Below, piece after piece: positions 17,136 to 26,424 of a stretch of 64,000 nucleotides of DNA (the stretch's first letter is position 1; each line of letters begins with the position of its first letter). This DNA is from Opitutales bacterium (GTDB lineage: Bacteria > Verrucomicrobiota > Verrucomicrobiia > Opitutales > UBA2995), in NCBI GenBank assembly GCA_022824405.1, contig JAJDZZ010000045.1, forward strand, positions 1-64,000. Direction: 5' to 3'. The notes below the pieces were generated by a model. It saw only the letters and a list, made by a program, of their open reading frames with translations, had not been told where the DNA came from and did no database searches. The position numbers and the translations under genes are program-made.

Positions 17136-18488
17136 ATGAAAAAGACGCGTCGTGAATTTATTGTGGAGGCCGCATTGGCCGGAGGTATCCTGGCTGCGGC
17201 TCCAACCGTTATTGCGCAATCCCGCGCGCCCAAATACCGCACCGCCTTGATTGGAACGGGCTGGTGGGGAGGCAACATTCTAGGGGAAGCCATGGCCTCC
17301 GGGGAATGCAGGATTACCGCGTTATGCGACGTGGATGACAGGTATTTGCACTCGACCCGGGAGCGCGTCATGCAACTGACGGGAGATGAGCCGAAAACCT
17401 ACCGCGATTACCGGGAATTGTTCGCCAATGAAGAGGTGGATATCGCCATTGTCGCCACCCCCGATCATTGGCATCCTCTGATTATGATCGAGGCTGTGAG
17501 AGCCGGCGCCCACGTCTTCGTGGAAAAGCCGATCGGTCACACCATCCTGGAGGGAAGGGCCATGGTGAACGCGGCCCGCGCGGCCGATCGCAAAGTGCAA
17601 GTGGGGACCCACCGGCGCATTTCCCCGCACAACGTGTCGGGGCGCGATTTCATCCGATCGGGAAAACTGGGGAAAGTCGGAATGGTTCGTTCGTTTGTGC
17701 ACTATGGCGGAGGGCCCGACAAACCCCTGAGGAACGTCGATCCCCCCAAAGAGCTGGACTGGGACATGTGGTGCGGTCCGGCGCCCCTGCGTCATTTTTG
17801 TGAAGAATTGCCCGGCAGTTCCTTCCGGGCCATCCATCCCAAGGGATTTCGCATGTATCTCGATTACGCCAACGGCACCCTGGGGGACTGGGGCATCCAC
17901 TGGCTCGACCAGATCGTCTGGATTCTGGGGGAAAAGTATCCCAGGAAAGTGTTTTCCACGGGAGGGCGGCCCGTAGCCGGGCCTCCGGTCTACAACGAGC
18001 GGGAGCAAACCGGGGATGCTCCGGACCATCAGGTTGCCTCCTATGAGTTTGAAAATTTTACGGCTACCTGGGAGCACCGTCGTTTTGCCGGCAACAACGC
18101 GGAGAAGGGTGAGAATGTGGGTTGCTATTTCTACGGGACCGAGGGCACTTTTCACATGGGCTGGAGAGATGGCTGGGTCTTTTATCCCCATGCCAAGAGC
18201 AAACCGGTTTTGCGGGAAAAGCCTCAATTAAACGATCCGGATTCGCAAAATATAAGGGAACTTTGGGCGGATTTGCTTCAGTGCATCAAGACCGGCGGCA
18301 AACCTGTTTGTGACATCGAGGAGGTTCATTACTCCACCAATCTGAGCCTGCTCGGAATGCTATCCTACAAACTGGGTCGTGGCATCGCCTGGGATGGTCG
18401 GAAGGAACGGGTTCTCCACGATGAGAAGGCCAACGATCTGCTCCGGCGCGAATACCGGGGTGAGTGGGAATACCCTGAGGCGCGCTGA
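17136..18488 (+). CDS. Tat-exported Gfo/Idh/MocA-family oxidoreductase
   Basis: A 450-residue NAD(P)-dependent sugar oxidoreductase. The N-terminus KKTRREFIVEAALAGGI is a twin-arginine signal. The Rossmann core has ALIGTGWWGGN, the family motif VFVEKPIGH, and a catalytic Lys in EKP. The region around GDWGIHWLDQIVW is typical of exported Gfo/Idh proteins of Verrucomicrobia and Planctomycetes. The substrate is unknown; glucose, inositol and glucosamine derivatives are used by relatives. The final EAR and TGA stop are spelled by the first arm of a GGCGCGC..GCGCGCC repeat. Confidence 0.9.
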   Translation: MKKTRREFIVEAALAGGILAAAPTVIAQSRAPKYRTALIGTGWWGGNILGEAMASGECRITALCDVDDRYLHSTRERVMQLTGDEPKTYRDYRELFANEEVDIAIVATPDHWHPLIMIEAVRAGAHVFVEKPIGHTILEGRAMVNAARAADRKVQVGTHRRISPHNVSGRDFIRSGKLGKVGMVRSFVHYGGGPDKPLRNVDPPKELDWDMWCGPAPLRHFCEELPGSSFRAIHPKGFRMYLDYANGTLGDWGIHWLDQIVWILGEKYPRKVFSTGGRPVAGPPVYNEREQTGDAPDHQVASYEFENFTATWEHRRFAGNNAEKGENVGCYFYGTEGTFHMGWRDGWVFYPHAKSKPVLREKPQLNDPDSQNIRELWADLLQCIKTGGKPVCDIEEVHYSTNLSLLGMLSYKLGRGIAWDGRKERVLHDEKANDLLRREYRGEWEYPEAR

Positions 18489-18690
18489 AGCGCGCCAATT
18501 AGGAATGAGGAATGAGGAATGAGGAATGAATAGGCATAAAAAACTGTAGGAGGGGGTTTATCCCCCGATTGCGGTGAGGTCTCGAACCGGTATCGAGCAT
18601 CCGGCATTAACTGGAAGACAAATTTCACTAACCACTAACCACTAACCACTGTTCACTGAACACTGAACACTAATGAAACGGAGGGGGGAT
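18476..18690. repeat. Composite repeat, copy 2 (with GGCGCG palindrome and REP)
   Basis: GAGGCGCGCTGAAGCGCGCC and AATTAGGAATGAGGAATGAGG, followed by the same string as 14672-14825. The ACCACTAACCACT/GTTCACTGAACACTGAACAC part is longer here. It lies between the Gfo/Idh stop and the convergent MFS gene. Confidence 0.85.
18546..18569 (+). repeat. REP-like element
   Basis: Identical over all 24 bases to the REP hairpin at 14710-14733: GTAG foot, GGGGG/CCCCC stem and TTTAT loop. Confidence 0.7.
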
Positions 18691-18712
18691 GGAGGCGCTG
18701 AGGCGCGCGAAA

Positions 18713-19957
18713 TCAAGCGCCCGGGCGGGGTTGCGTTTCTCCGGGTCCCAGGGTGGGAGGCTTGAAGAAAACGGCCATGAGGAGGATGCCGAGAAATGCC
18801 AGGCCGGTTGGGATCAGAAACAAAGTCTGCCAATCGACCGAGCCATCAGGGAGTGTCAGGTTATCCATCAACTGGGGAAAGGTGAAACTGGCCACGACCA
18901 TGCCGAGGCCCAGGATGAGCAAATTAAACAAACCTTGGGCGCTGGCGCGGACATCGTGGGGAAACACCGCATCTACGAAAATATAAACGGCGGCAAAGAA
19001 AAAGGCGTAGCATATGCCGTGAAGAATCTGCACCCCGATGATCATCCAGGCCAGATCGGGCAGAAAGGCAAAGGTGGCAAATCGCAAGCCATGTCCCAGG
19101 ATACCCACGATCATGGTCCACTTCCAACCGAGTCTTGCCAGCACCAAGCCCAATACGATCATGGTGAGGATCTCCGCCACTTGTCCGATGCTCATGACGA
19201 CCATGCTCAGGTTTGCCGAGATGCCCACTCGTGAGGTGAGGAAGATGTCGGAGACGACGAAATAGCCGTTGTGAATGACCGAATCGATAAAGGTGACGAT
19301 AAAGAGAACGAGGACGAAAGGCAGGCCCAGCAATTTCCCGGCCTTGATCCAGGCCAGCTTGTCCAGCCCTTCCACGTCCTTGCGGGCCGGGGTATGGGGT
19401 AAGAACAGGCTGAATACGGCCAGGAGATAGGAGATGATTCCACCCACGATGAAAATCCAACGGACCTGATCCGGTCCCGCCTCGGCGCTGAGCAGGAAAA
19501 TAAAAGGCCAACTGACCACAATCCAGCCCACGGTGCCGCCCATGCGGACCAAACCGAAATCTTTGGCCGGGTTTTTCAGGTGGGCAAAGGCCAGGGAATT
19601 GGTCACGGAAATGGTGGGCACGTAGAGAAGGCCGTAGATGAGAAACAAGGCAAAAAAGCCCCAAAAATGGGTGACGTAGGATGCGGCGATGAGGGCGGTT
19701 CCTCCCACGGCGTGGCTAAAGGCGAGAAAGCGTTCGGCGGAAAAGTTGCGGTCGGCAAATTGGTTGCTGAAAAATATCCCCAACAGGGAAGCGATACCGA
19801 ACACGGCGCCGACCAGGCTCGTTTGCCAGCTACTGAATTCCAGCATCCCCATGTAGGCGAAGATTTTGGGCTGCCAGGCTCCCCAGATGGCGATTTCCAG
19901 CAGCATCATGATGAAAAGGAGGATGCGGTAGTCTTTGGTTGGATTTGCTTTAGTCAT
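18713..19957 (-). CDS. MFS transporter, nucleoside:H+ symporter-like
   Basis: A 414-residue inner-membrane transporter with about twelve hydrophobic helices. The opening MMLLEIAIWGAWQP and the loop GLVRMGGTVGWI are characteristic of the Nuc_H_symport branch of the major facilitator superfamily, whose known members carry nucleosides or, in Planctomycetes and Verrucomicrobia, probably sugars. The C-terminus is a short Pro-rich tail. It lies 71 bp after the PhoD gene on the same strand and could share its transcript. The substrate is not deducible. Confidence 0.85.
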   Translation of the reverse strand: MTKANPTKDYRILLFIMMLLEIAIWGAWQPKIFAYMGMLEFSSWQTSLVGAVFGIASLLGIFFSNQFADRNFSAERFLAFSHAVGGTALIAASYVTHFWGFFALFLIYGLLYVPTISVTNSLAFAHLKNPAKDFGLVRMGGTVGWIVVSWPFIFLLSAEAGPDQVRWIFIVGGIISYLLAVFSLFLPHTPARKDVEGLDKLAWIKAGKLLGLPFVLVLFIVTFIDSVIHNGYFVVSDIFLTSRVGISANLSMVVMSIGQVAEILTMIVLGLVLARLGWKWTMIVGILGHGLRFATFAFLPDLAWMIIGVQILHGICYAFFFAAVYIFVDAVFPHDVRASAQGLFNLLILGLGMVVASFTFPQLMDNLTLPDGSVDWQTLFLIPTGLAFLGILLMAVFFKPPTLGPGETQPRPGA

Positions 19958-20028
19958 TCAGGGGAGTTGTCGGACGTTGAAATCGTTCCGTGTCGTCAAC
20001 GGGAGGGGGGATGGGCGGAGAGGGGCAA

Positions 20029-21942
20029 TTAGAACGCTATCCCGATTTTCGAAGACGAGGGCATAAGGCCGGATTTTTCCCACTGGTCCGGGCGGTCTTT
20101 TCCGGCTCTAACGGTGTATTTCCCCTCGGCGTAGACCTTGGGAAGGAACCGGTCGCCACGAATGCGCACGGTGTAGAGGATATCGCCGGTGGACTCCTCC
20201 ATGACCTGTACGACAGGGTTGAAGAGGTCCTGAAAAACCAGTTCCGGCAGGTATCCGTAAACTTCCCGGCCGTCGTTATCCTCCATCCGAATGGTAATGG
20301 GCCAACCGGCATACTGGGCCCGGTCGCCCTTGCTCAGGTCGACGAAGCGCGGCCAGCATTCGAAAGTGGTGGTTTGGGTAGGCTTGTGATAGCGGACCAG
20401 GCCATAGCCGTCACTCAGGTTGTCATTTCCTCCCCGGGCTGAAAGTTCACGGGCATCGTTCATGGAAACAAAGGACGGGTTGGCGTAGGCATGCATGGTA
20501 ATTTTGTTGCGCAGGCCATCGAAGAAATCACCCGTCCATTCCAGTTCATTGGCGATGGGTTGGCCGCCGCCGCCCTTTCCGTCTTCCGGCCACCACCAGC
20601 GTCCGTAGATGGTGTTGACAATGGCGGGGTTGGTAAAGCCGAAGGGGCCGTCGCGGAATTTGTCTATTCCATGTTGAACGACCGTGGCCAAATGCTGATC
20701 GCCGCAGAGGTGGGATGCCCAGGCCCGCCGGATAGCGCGCAGGGCTTTTTTGCGCCCGGTCTGGGGCCAGCCGTTGCTGTCGAGGTCGGCCAGCAAGCGC
20801 CCTTCTCTGCTACCGTGGAGATGAACGGCCCCGGCGAAGGCGGTTTGGGAAAGGACCGCTTTCATTTCGACGTCCTCCCAGTCCTGGGCCCATCGGTCGA
20901 GAAAATGGAGTTGCCGGTCGCCCAACAGGGACAAGCCCGGCAGGTCGATGGAGGCGGGATCGTATACCGGGTCGTTGATGTGATCGGGCCTGGGGCCCAT
21001 GGCCGGGATCTTCCCCTTGGGGCCGCTCTTGAATTTGCGGTCCTCGATGATGGCGAAATCGACTCCGCCGACATTCAGGTTGGTATAGTAGACTTGAATG
21101 CCTTGTCCGATGGGGGTCGGGTCGAACGGGTCGGGCAGGTGCCAGGCTTCCTGGTCGTGCACCATCTTTACATACTTGGCGGGCCAGTAGTAACCGCCGG
21201 AATTTCCCGCCGAGCTATCGGCTACAATACCCCCTTCTCCCCACACATTTCCCTGACCGATGTCGTGGTCGTCCAGAAGGACTACGGTGGGCCGGTCCTT
21301 CATGATTTCCTTGAACTGCCAACCGAACAAAAGCCAGGCAAAGGTGTTTTCACGATGGTCGTAGCTTTGGTCTCCCGCAAAAAACAACAGATCCGGATCC
21401 TGTTGTTTGAGGTTGTTCACGATGGAATCGCGGTCCCCCCTGTCATGGCGCGAATTACAGGAGAGTGAAGCGATTACGATTTCCTGCTTATGGACCGGGT
21501 CCCGGCGTATCAGGCCCTCGAAAGTCGCGCCTCCGCTGTGCCGAAGGCGGTAGGGCACGTTTTTCGAGCCATCCCAATCCTCCACGCGAAAGTGGGCAAA
21601 CCAGCCTGGGTACTGCACGGTTTCGGCGGCCGTTTTTTCCCAACGGTCGCCCCGTTTCAGTTCCAAGGTCACCTCCCGATCCTCGTTCGGTTTCAAGGGA
21701 AACATTTGGGCCGTCATTTTCATAACGCCGCCCTGTTGGGTATAGAGGGCAAATCCGATGACTTTATCCCGGTCGACCCGGACAAAATTGTCCATGAATC
21801 CCTGGGGTTCACGCTCCCAGATGTCTTCCCGGGTGGCCGTGCCCAGGTTGATGCCGCGTTCCCCGGGGAAAGCGGAGGAGGCAATTACAGATGGGGCTGC
21901 GAGCGCCAGATAGAGAGAGAACAGCGATAGTTGTATTTTCAT
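20029..21942 (-). CDS. Secreted PhoD-like alkaline phosphatase
   Basis: A 637-residue protein with an N-terminal signal peptide (MKIQLSLFSLYLALAAPSVI). The central metallophosphatase domain shows SCNSRHDRGDRDSIV, FFAGDQSYDHR, VVLLDDHDIGQGN and the His-containing SHLCGDQHLATVVQHG, matching the PhoD Ca/Fe-binding core. A beta domain precedes it (residues about 30-170). It probably cleaves phosphodi- or monoesters in the periplasm or outside the cell. The upstream open-frame extension to 22065 is rejected because ATG 21942 starts the signal peptide. It is divergent from glpK. Confidence 0.87.
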   Translation of the reverse strand: MKIQLSLFSLYLALAAPSVIASSAFPGERGINLGTATREDIWEREPQGFMDNFVRVDRDKVIGFALYTQQGGVMKMTAQMFPLKPNEDREVTLELKRGDRWEKTAAETVQYPGWFAHFRVEDWDGSKNVPYRLRHSGGATFEGLIRRDPVHKQEIVIASLSCNSRHDRGDRDSIVNNLKQQDPDLLFFAGDQSYDHRENTFAWLLFGWQFKEIMKDRPTVVLLDDHDIGQGNVWGEGGIVADSSAGNSGGYYWPAKYVKMVHDQEAWHLPDPFDPTPIGQGIQVYYTNLNVGGVDFAIIEDRKFKSGPKGKIPAMGPRPDHINDPVYDPASIDLPGLSLLGDRQLHFLDRWAQDWEDVEMKAVLSQTAFAGAVHLHGSREGRLLADLDSNGWPQTGRKKALRAIRRAWASHLCGDQHLATVVQHGIDKFRDGPFGFTNPAIVNTIYGRWWWPEDGKGGGGQPIANELEWTGDFFDGLRNKITMHAYANPSFVSMNDARELSARGGNDNLSDGYGLVRYHKPTQTTTFECWPRFVDLSKGDRAQYAGWPITIRMEDNDGREVYGYLPELVFQDLFNPVVQVMEESTGDILYTVRIRGDRFLPKVYAEGKYTVRAGKDRPDQWEKSGLMPSSSKIGIAF

Positions 21943-22031
21943 GAAAGGGTAGGGGGAATGGGGAGTTTTGTAATTTTTTCCATCGGAGGTAAACTTTGCA
22001 ATATCCGGGGTCCGGGCAATCCTATATTTTG

Positions 22032-22059
22032 AAGGTTGGAAATTCGCCCTTCCAACCTT
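22032..22059. promoter_or_regulatory. Perfect inverted repeat in the glpK leader
   Basis: AAGGTTGGAA and TTCCAACCTT are perfect 10-bp arms with an 8-base spacer, ending 15 bp before the glpK ATG and just before the Shine-Dalgarno-like AAGGGG. It could be an operator (for example for a DeoR-type glycerol regulator) or an RNA hairpin close to the ribosome site. The phoD-like gene diverges 90 bp away. Confidence 0.5.
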
Positions 22060-22074
22060 ACTCATAAGGGGATT

Positions 22075-23568
22075 ATGGCATTTATTCTAGCTCTCGATCA
22101 GGGGACGACCAGTTCCCGCGCCATCGTTTTCGATCAAACGGGCTCCATCCGGGCCATGGCCCAGCAGGAGTTTGAGCAGATTTTTCCGAAACCCGGCTGG
22201 GTGGAGCACGATCCCAGGGAAATTTGGCGCACCCAACTGGCGGTTGCCCGGGAGGCATTGCGGCAAGCGGACGCATCGGCCTCGGCAATTGCCGGTATCG
22301 GTATTTCCAATCAGAGGGAGACTACCGTAATTTGGGACCGTGCCACCGGGGAACCGATCGGCAATGCCATCGTTTGGCAGGACCGAAGAACGGCCGATTT
22401 TTGCCGTGAATTAAAGGAGGCCGGGCTGGCCGATTCAATTCAGAGAAAATCCGGATTGGTGGCAGACGCCTATTTTTCGGGGTCGAAGATCCGTTGGATG
22501 CTGGACAACATCGAGGGGGCGCGCGCAAAGGCCGGGGCCGGGGAACTGGCCTTCGGTACCATCGACAGTTGGCTGGTATGGAATTTGACGGGGGGGAAGG
22601 CGCACCTTACCGACGTGAGCAACGCCAGCCGGACCCTGGTTTTCAATATCGAGACCCTGGAGTGGGATGAGGAACTCCTGGCTTTGCTCGATCTGCCCGC
22701 CGGCCTCATGCCGGAGGTGCGCGGCAGCAGCGAAGTCTATGGGCAAACCACCCCCGACTGTTTCGGCGCCGGCATCCCCATCGCGGGCATTGCCGGCGAT
22801 CAGCAGGCTGCCTTGTTCGGTCAAGGGTGCCACCAATGCGGCATGGCCAAAAATACCTACGGAACCGGTTGTTTCATGTTGATGAATACGGGCTCGGATA
22901 GGGTGCGATCCAGCAACGAACTGCTAACCACCGTGGCCTGGGAGGTGGACGGCGCGGTCGATTACGCCTTGGAAGGGAGCGTGTTTGTTGGCGGAGCGGT
23001 GGTGCAATGGTTGAGGGATCAACTGGGCATCATCGAGACGGCTCCCGAAATCGAGGAGTTGGCCCGGTCGGTGGAGGATAATGGGGGCGTTTACTTTGTG
23101 CCCGCCTTCGCCGGCCTCGGTTCGCCCCATTGGGACCCCTATGCGCGAGGGACCATCGTCGGACTGACCCGGGGCTCTTCCGCGGGCCACATAGCCCGCG
23201 CCGCCCTGGAGGGAATTGCCTATCAGTCGATGGACCTGGTGAAAGCGATGGAAATGGATGCGGGAATTTCCCTCAGTGAACTTAGGGTGGATGGTGGCGC
23301 ATCCCTCAACGGATTGGTCATGCAATTCCAAAGCGACCTTCTCAATGTTCCCGTGGTGCGCCCGAGGATAGCGGAAACCACCGCTCTGGGTGCGGCCTAT
23401 CTGGCCGGCCTGGCCGTCGGCTTCTGGGAAAGCCGGGAGCAAATCGCTCGGCAGTGGCAGGTCGATGCCCGGTTCGATCCGGCGGGTGACCCTCAGACGG
23501 TAAAGGCACAGGTAACGGGTTGGCGGAAAGCGGTGGAGCGGTCGAAAGACTGGGAAGAAAAAGGGTAG
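22075..23568 (+). CDS. glpK: Glycerol kinase
   Basis: A 497-residue FGGY-family kinase that phosphorylates glycerol to sn-glycerol 3-phosphate in the cytoplasm. [15 protein letters not shown] at the N-terminus is the ATP phosphate-binding loop. [18 protein letters not shown] and IVWQDRRT are classic GlpK segments, [12 protein letters not shown] is the FGGY signature region, and [16 protein letters not shown] binds ADP. Length matches the usual 500. ATG 22075 follows AAGGGG; the longer frame from 22036 is rejected. No glycerol transporter or dehydrogenase lies nearby. A GGCGCC repeat starts 3 bp after the stop. Confidence 0.96.
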   Translation: MAFILALDQGTTSSRAIVFDQTGSIRAMAQQEFEQIFPKPGWVEHDPREIWRTQLAVAREALRQADASASAIAGIGISNQRETTVIWDRATGEPIGNAIVWQDRRTADFCRELKEAGLADSIQRKSGLVADAYFSGSKIRWMLDNIEGARAKAGAGELAFGTIDSWLVWNLTGGKAHLTDVSNASRTLVFNIETLEWDEELLALLDLPAGLMPEVRGSSEVYGQTTPDCFGAGIPIAGIAGDQQAALFGQGCHQCGMAKNTYGTGCFMLMNTGSDRVRSSNELLTTVAWEVDGAVDYALEGSVFVGGAVVQWLRDQLGIIETAPEIEELARSVEDNGGVYFVPAFAGLGSPHWDPYARGTIVGLTRGSSAGHIARAALEGIAYQSMDLVKAMEMDAGISLSELRVDGGASLNGLVMQFQSDLLNVPVVRPRIAETTALGAAYLAGLAVGFWESREQIARQWQVDARFDPAGDPQTVKAQVTGWRKAVERSKDWEEKG

Positions 23569-23811
23569 GGAAGGCGCCGAAAGCGCCAATTAAGAATTAG
23601 GAATTAGGAATAGGGAAATAACCACAGAGGCCACAGAGAGCACAGAGGAGGATGGAAAGCGCCAAAAGCGCCAATTGGGAATGAAAATGCGCCTAGGATT
23701 AACCGCAGATTACGCGGAAGAACACAGATTCAAATGCTCATTGCCTTCTCAGCCGAATCGCCTAGACAAGCATAATTCCATTTTCTGCATTTGAGCCCCT
23801 CAGTCTCCAAC
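23569..23811. repeat. Mosaic repeat block
   Basis: AAGGCGCCGAAAGCGCCAAT with TAAGAATTAGGAATTAGG, AACCACAGAGGCCACAGAG, a second AAAGCGCCAAAAGCGCCAAT, then AACCGCAGATTACGCGGAAG. Bases 23740-23811 have no repeat word. Confidence 0.75.
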
Positions 23812-24408
23812 ATGCCGCCGCGATATTCGAAGCCACCCCGCAACACCTACCTGCTCCGAGTTGTCCTAAAGGGACCCAAGCCTCCCATCTGGCGCCGCTT
23901 TCAGGTCTCGCCATCGATGCGGCTCTCCCGGCTGCACGATGTCCTCCAAGTGGTCATGGGCTGGGAGGACAGTCACCTCCACATGTTCACCAAGGGCCGG
24001 AAGGTGTTCATGCTCCCCAACCCCTGGATGGATGACGCGGACCCGTTCGGAGGGCCTCGCTATCTCGACGAGCGCAAGTACCGGATCCGCCAGCTTCTGA
24101 CTCGGGAGAAAGACTGGATCGAGTATCAGTACGACTTCGGCGACAGCTGGGACCACCGGATCACGCTGCAGAAGATCCTTCCTCGCGACCCCGCCGTGCG
24201 GTTGCCGGTGTGCGTCTCGGGGAAGCGCACCTGTCCACCGGAGGACTGCGGAGGAATCTGGGGCTTCTACAATATGCTGGACATTCTCGCGGACCCGGAC
24301 CATGAGGAGTACGAGGAGATGGTGGAGTGGGTGGGCCCGGATTTCGACCCGGAGGCGTTCAGCGTCGCAGACGTCAACAAAAAGCTCCGGGCGATGTTTG
24401 GCCAATGA
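23812..24408 (+). CDS. Plasmid pRiA4b ORF-3-like protein
   Basis: A 198-residue cytoplasmic protein of the pRiA4b ORF-3 family. The N-terminal YLLRVVLKGPKPPIWRRFQV and WEDSHLHMF, the middle YQYDFGDSWDHRI, and the CPPEDCGGIWGF segment are the family's conserved blocks. Function is unknown; members occur widely on plasmids and in accessory regions. ATG 23812 fits the family's usual start better than TTG 23791. Its composition (high GC at third positions) differs from the AbiE pair that follows. Confidence 0.88.
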   Translation: MPPRYSKPPRNTYLLRVVLKGPKPPIWRRFQVSPSMRLSRLHDVLQVVMGWEDSHLHMFTKGRKVFMLPNPWMDDADPFGGPRYLDERKYRIRQLLTREKDWIEYQYDFGDSWDHRITLQKILPRDPAVRLPVCVSGKRTCPPEDCGGIWGFYNMLDILADPDHEEYEEMVEWVGPDFDPEAFSVADVNKKLRAMFGQ

Positions 24409-24514
24409 AAGGGCTGAAAGGGCCTTGAAACTAGTGTGGTGTTCCTGGAGGGGAATAGATGGGAATTTCCCTAGTAGTGAACTTTACACAGCCCGGATCC
24501 CGCCCTGGTCGCGT

Positions 24515-25501
24515 TCACGGATAGCGTGTTAAATCCGTTCTATCGGCTTCAAGTCTACTCCCAATGCGGGCAAGGGTTTCCCTTACCTCTGAATCACTTG
24601 GAAGTTCCCCGTAAACGAGATTCGAAAAGGCGCCTCGATATGCCGAACGTAACTTGGGCCAAATTTGCTCCAGGTCTGAAAAGATCAGTGCTTTATGCGG
24701 AGGTATGGAGAGCCAAGCGTTGTCGTTCTTGTAGCTAACCATGTCGTTTTTCACAACTGAAAGTAAGAGCGCTTCAAAGTCGGTCGATTCGAAGAATACT
24801 TCCAGTTCGGTGTTTTCCAGCAGCTTGTGTATATCGTAGGCATGGCGGATTTTGAGTTTAAGGTCGTCGATAGGTTGTTCGCTGTAGCTAAAGCGCACCA
24901 GACTCATGATCTTTTCGCAAAGGGTGCGCTCGGGGCAAAGTGCTTTGACTTGGAAAGGGGCAAGGTCCCATTTCTCGACTAATGATTCCTGGCCACGTCC
25001 GATCATCATATCACTTACATATGCGCACAGGGATCGCATCGTATAGGGCTCGAAGCTTCCGAGCCAATTTGCCTCAACCACAATGAAGCTACTCCGAACT
25101 TGACCTGGATTGCCAACGAATATGTTGGGATAGCCATGAACAGTTTTTTGGTTCATTCCCATGCGGCGCGTGAGTCCTTTGACTTCGATTTCCGGCAAGA
25201 AAGCTGATACCGCTGCTCCGATTCGTCTGAGCTTTTTCTTGAGCCGATTTCCTGAATCGGAGTCTTTGCGCATTACGACGAGATCAATATCCTCTGAAAA
25301 TCGGTCAATGATACCAAAGCACTTGGATAGGGCGGTGCCGCCTTTGAATATGGTTTCCACTCCAATCGGGTCTGAAAAAATGGCCTTAAGGGCGTAGGTT
25401 ACCCAGTAATCCTTTTCGATGTAGGTCTCGGGAATCTCTTTCGCTTGGGCAGTAGCAATAATGGCTTGCCGAAACAACACTTTGTTTTCATGGAGTTTCA
25501 T
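24515..25501 (-). CDS. AbiEii/AbiGii-type nucleotidyltransferase toxin
   Basis: A 328-residue nucleotidyltransferase-like toxin of type IV toxin-antitoxin systems. IEKDYWVTYAL (residues 28-38), FKGGTALSKCFG (52-63) and SEDIDLVV (69-76) are the family motifs, including the GG-x-x-x-S and Asp-x-Asp catalytic pairs. AbiEii proteins transfer nucleotides to RNA targets and stop growth during phage infection; several add nucleotides to tRNA. It overlaps the stop of the antitoxin gene by four bases (ATGA), so the two are translationally coupled. All key residues look intact. Confidence 0.9.
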   Translation of the reverse strand: MKLHENKVLFRQAIIATAQAKEIPETYIEKDYWVTYALKAIFSDPIGVETIFKGGTALSKCFGIIDRFSEDIDLVVMRKDSDSGNRLKKKLRRIGAAVSAFLPEIEVKGLTRRMGMNQKTVHGYPNIFVGNPGQVRSSFIVVEANWLGSFEPYTMRSLCAYVSDMMIGRGQESLVEKWDLAPFQVKALCPERTLCEKIMSLVRFSYSEQPIDDLKLKIRHAYDIHKLLENTELEVFFESTDFEALLLSVVKNDMVSYKNDNAWLSIPPHKALIFSDLEQIWPKLRSAYRGAFSNLVYGELPSDSEVRETLARIGSRLEADRTDLTRYP

Positions 25502-26226
25502 ACAATATTCCAGTTTTCAGCGTCTGAGAGGATCAACGAGGCTCCGGGGATTTTGTAGCGCGTGATCGGATTCAAGGACCTCTTGAGCCCCTTCAGTTGC
25601 GGGGTTGCGGAATTGATCTGTTCGAGCATCGCTCCAAGCAAGGCGCGAGTGTATGGAGGGTATTTCAGGGCTAGGCGAATTAGAATTACAAGCTCTTCGG
25701 CGGAACAATCCTTGATCAGTGCCAAGAGCCGTTGGCAAGCATCGGATACGCTGGTGCCTGGAATCTTCTTCACGTAACGTAGGGAGTCGAGGAGCTGAAG
25801 CAAGGGGATGTTACCCTTGGTGATGGTGTTTTTCTGTTTGATGAACGAAATTATGTAACGGCCACGCTTGAAAGCGGGACGAATTTCGTTTTTGCCAATT
25901 TGGATTGTGTTGCTGACCTGAGTGGACAGCCCGAACTGAGGATAGACACTGAAACCGGTCAAGTAGCCCACCACCTTGCCGCGCTTCACCAGCAGGTCTT
26001 TCACTATTTGCCGAGGTGGTGGCGGCAGTTCGCCAAAAGGGCTCTGCTCTGGCTTGTAGAATTTTCCCTTGCTAAGCTTGGCTATCCTTCCAGAAGACAC
26101 CATGCGATTGAGGGCTTTGATCAATGCCTCTTGCCGGTCTACCTCTTGGGATAAATCCCTGTAGCTGAAGACATAACCCTTGGGAAGTCTATCAAGGCGA
26201 AAAGCTATCGTTTCAGTTATCTTCAT
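25498..26226 (-). CDS. AbiEi/DUF6088-type antitoxin and repressor
   Basis: A 242-residue antitoxin with an N-terminal winged-helix region (SYRDLSQEVDRQEALIKAL and LSKGKFYKP) and a larger C-terminal domain with GYLTGFSVYPQFGLSTQV. It matches DUF6088/AbiEi-type proteins found directly before AbiEii toxins. Such antitoxins do not bind the toxin but counter its effect, and they repress their own operon by binding inverted repeats. A fitting 11-bp palindrome lies 30 bp upstream. The gene is more AT-rich than the chromosomal housekeeping genes. Confidence 0.87.
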   Translation of the reverse strand: MKITETIAFRLDRLPKGYVFSYRDLSQEVDRQEALIKALNRMVSSGRIAKLSKGKFYKPEQSPFGELPPPPRQIVKDLLVKRGKVVGYLTGFSVYPQFGLSTQVSNTIQIGKNEIRPAFKRGRYIISFIKQKNTITKGNIPLLQLLDSLRYVKKIPGTSVSDACQRLLALIKDCSAEELVILIRLALKYPPYTRALLGAMLEQINSATPQLKGLKRSLNPITRYKIPGASLILSDAENWNIV

Positions 26227-26255
26227 ATGGGGAACCTATGTTTGAAAACCTGAAT

Positions 26256-26293
26256 GATTTGTCCAGTTTTTTAGTTAATTTACTGGACAAATC
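26256..26293. promoter_or_regulatory. Probable operator of the AbiE operon
   Basis: GATTTGTCCAG and CTGGACAAATC are perfect 11-bp inverted arms around an AT-rich 16-base spacer, 29 bp upstream of the antitoxin start. A TTGATA ... TAAATT pair on the minus strand runs through the region and may be the promoter. AbiEi proteins are known to repress cooperatively at inverted repeats, so this is the natural binding site. Confidence 0.65.
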
Positions 26294-26424
26294 ACAATAT
26301 CTATCAAGGAAAAAACAACGAAAACCAACCGCAGATTACGAAGATTAGTGCAGAGGTGTGACAGGTGCCCGGGGCGCCTAATTTAAACTGACCATTGACC
26401 TCTGGCGCCTCTGGCGCCTCGTAA
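26294..26424. repeat. Mosaic repeat words between AbiE and a pseudogene
   Basis: AACCGCAGATTACGAAGATT and GGGCGCCTAATTTAAAC, then CCTCTGGCGCCTCTGGCGCC. They run directly into the 3' end of the DUF4143 remnant. No gene is seen. Confidence 0.6.

Noticed and set aside
20491-21468. 325-codon + strand frame opposite the PhoD gene
   Set aside because: It is a shadow of the PhoD gene, whose metal motifs are intact on the minus strand.
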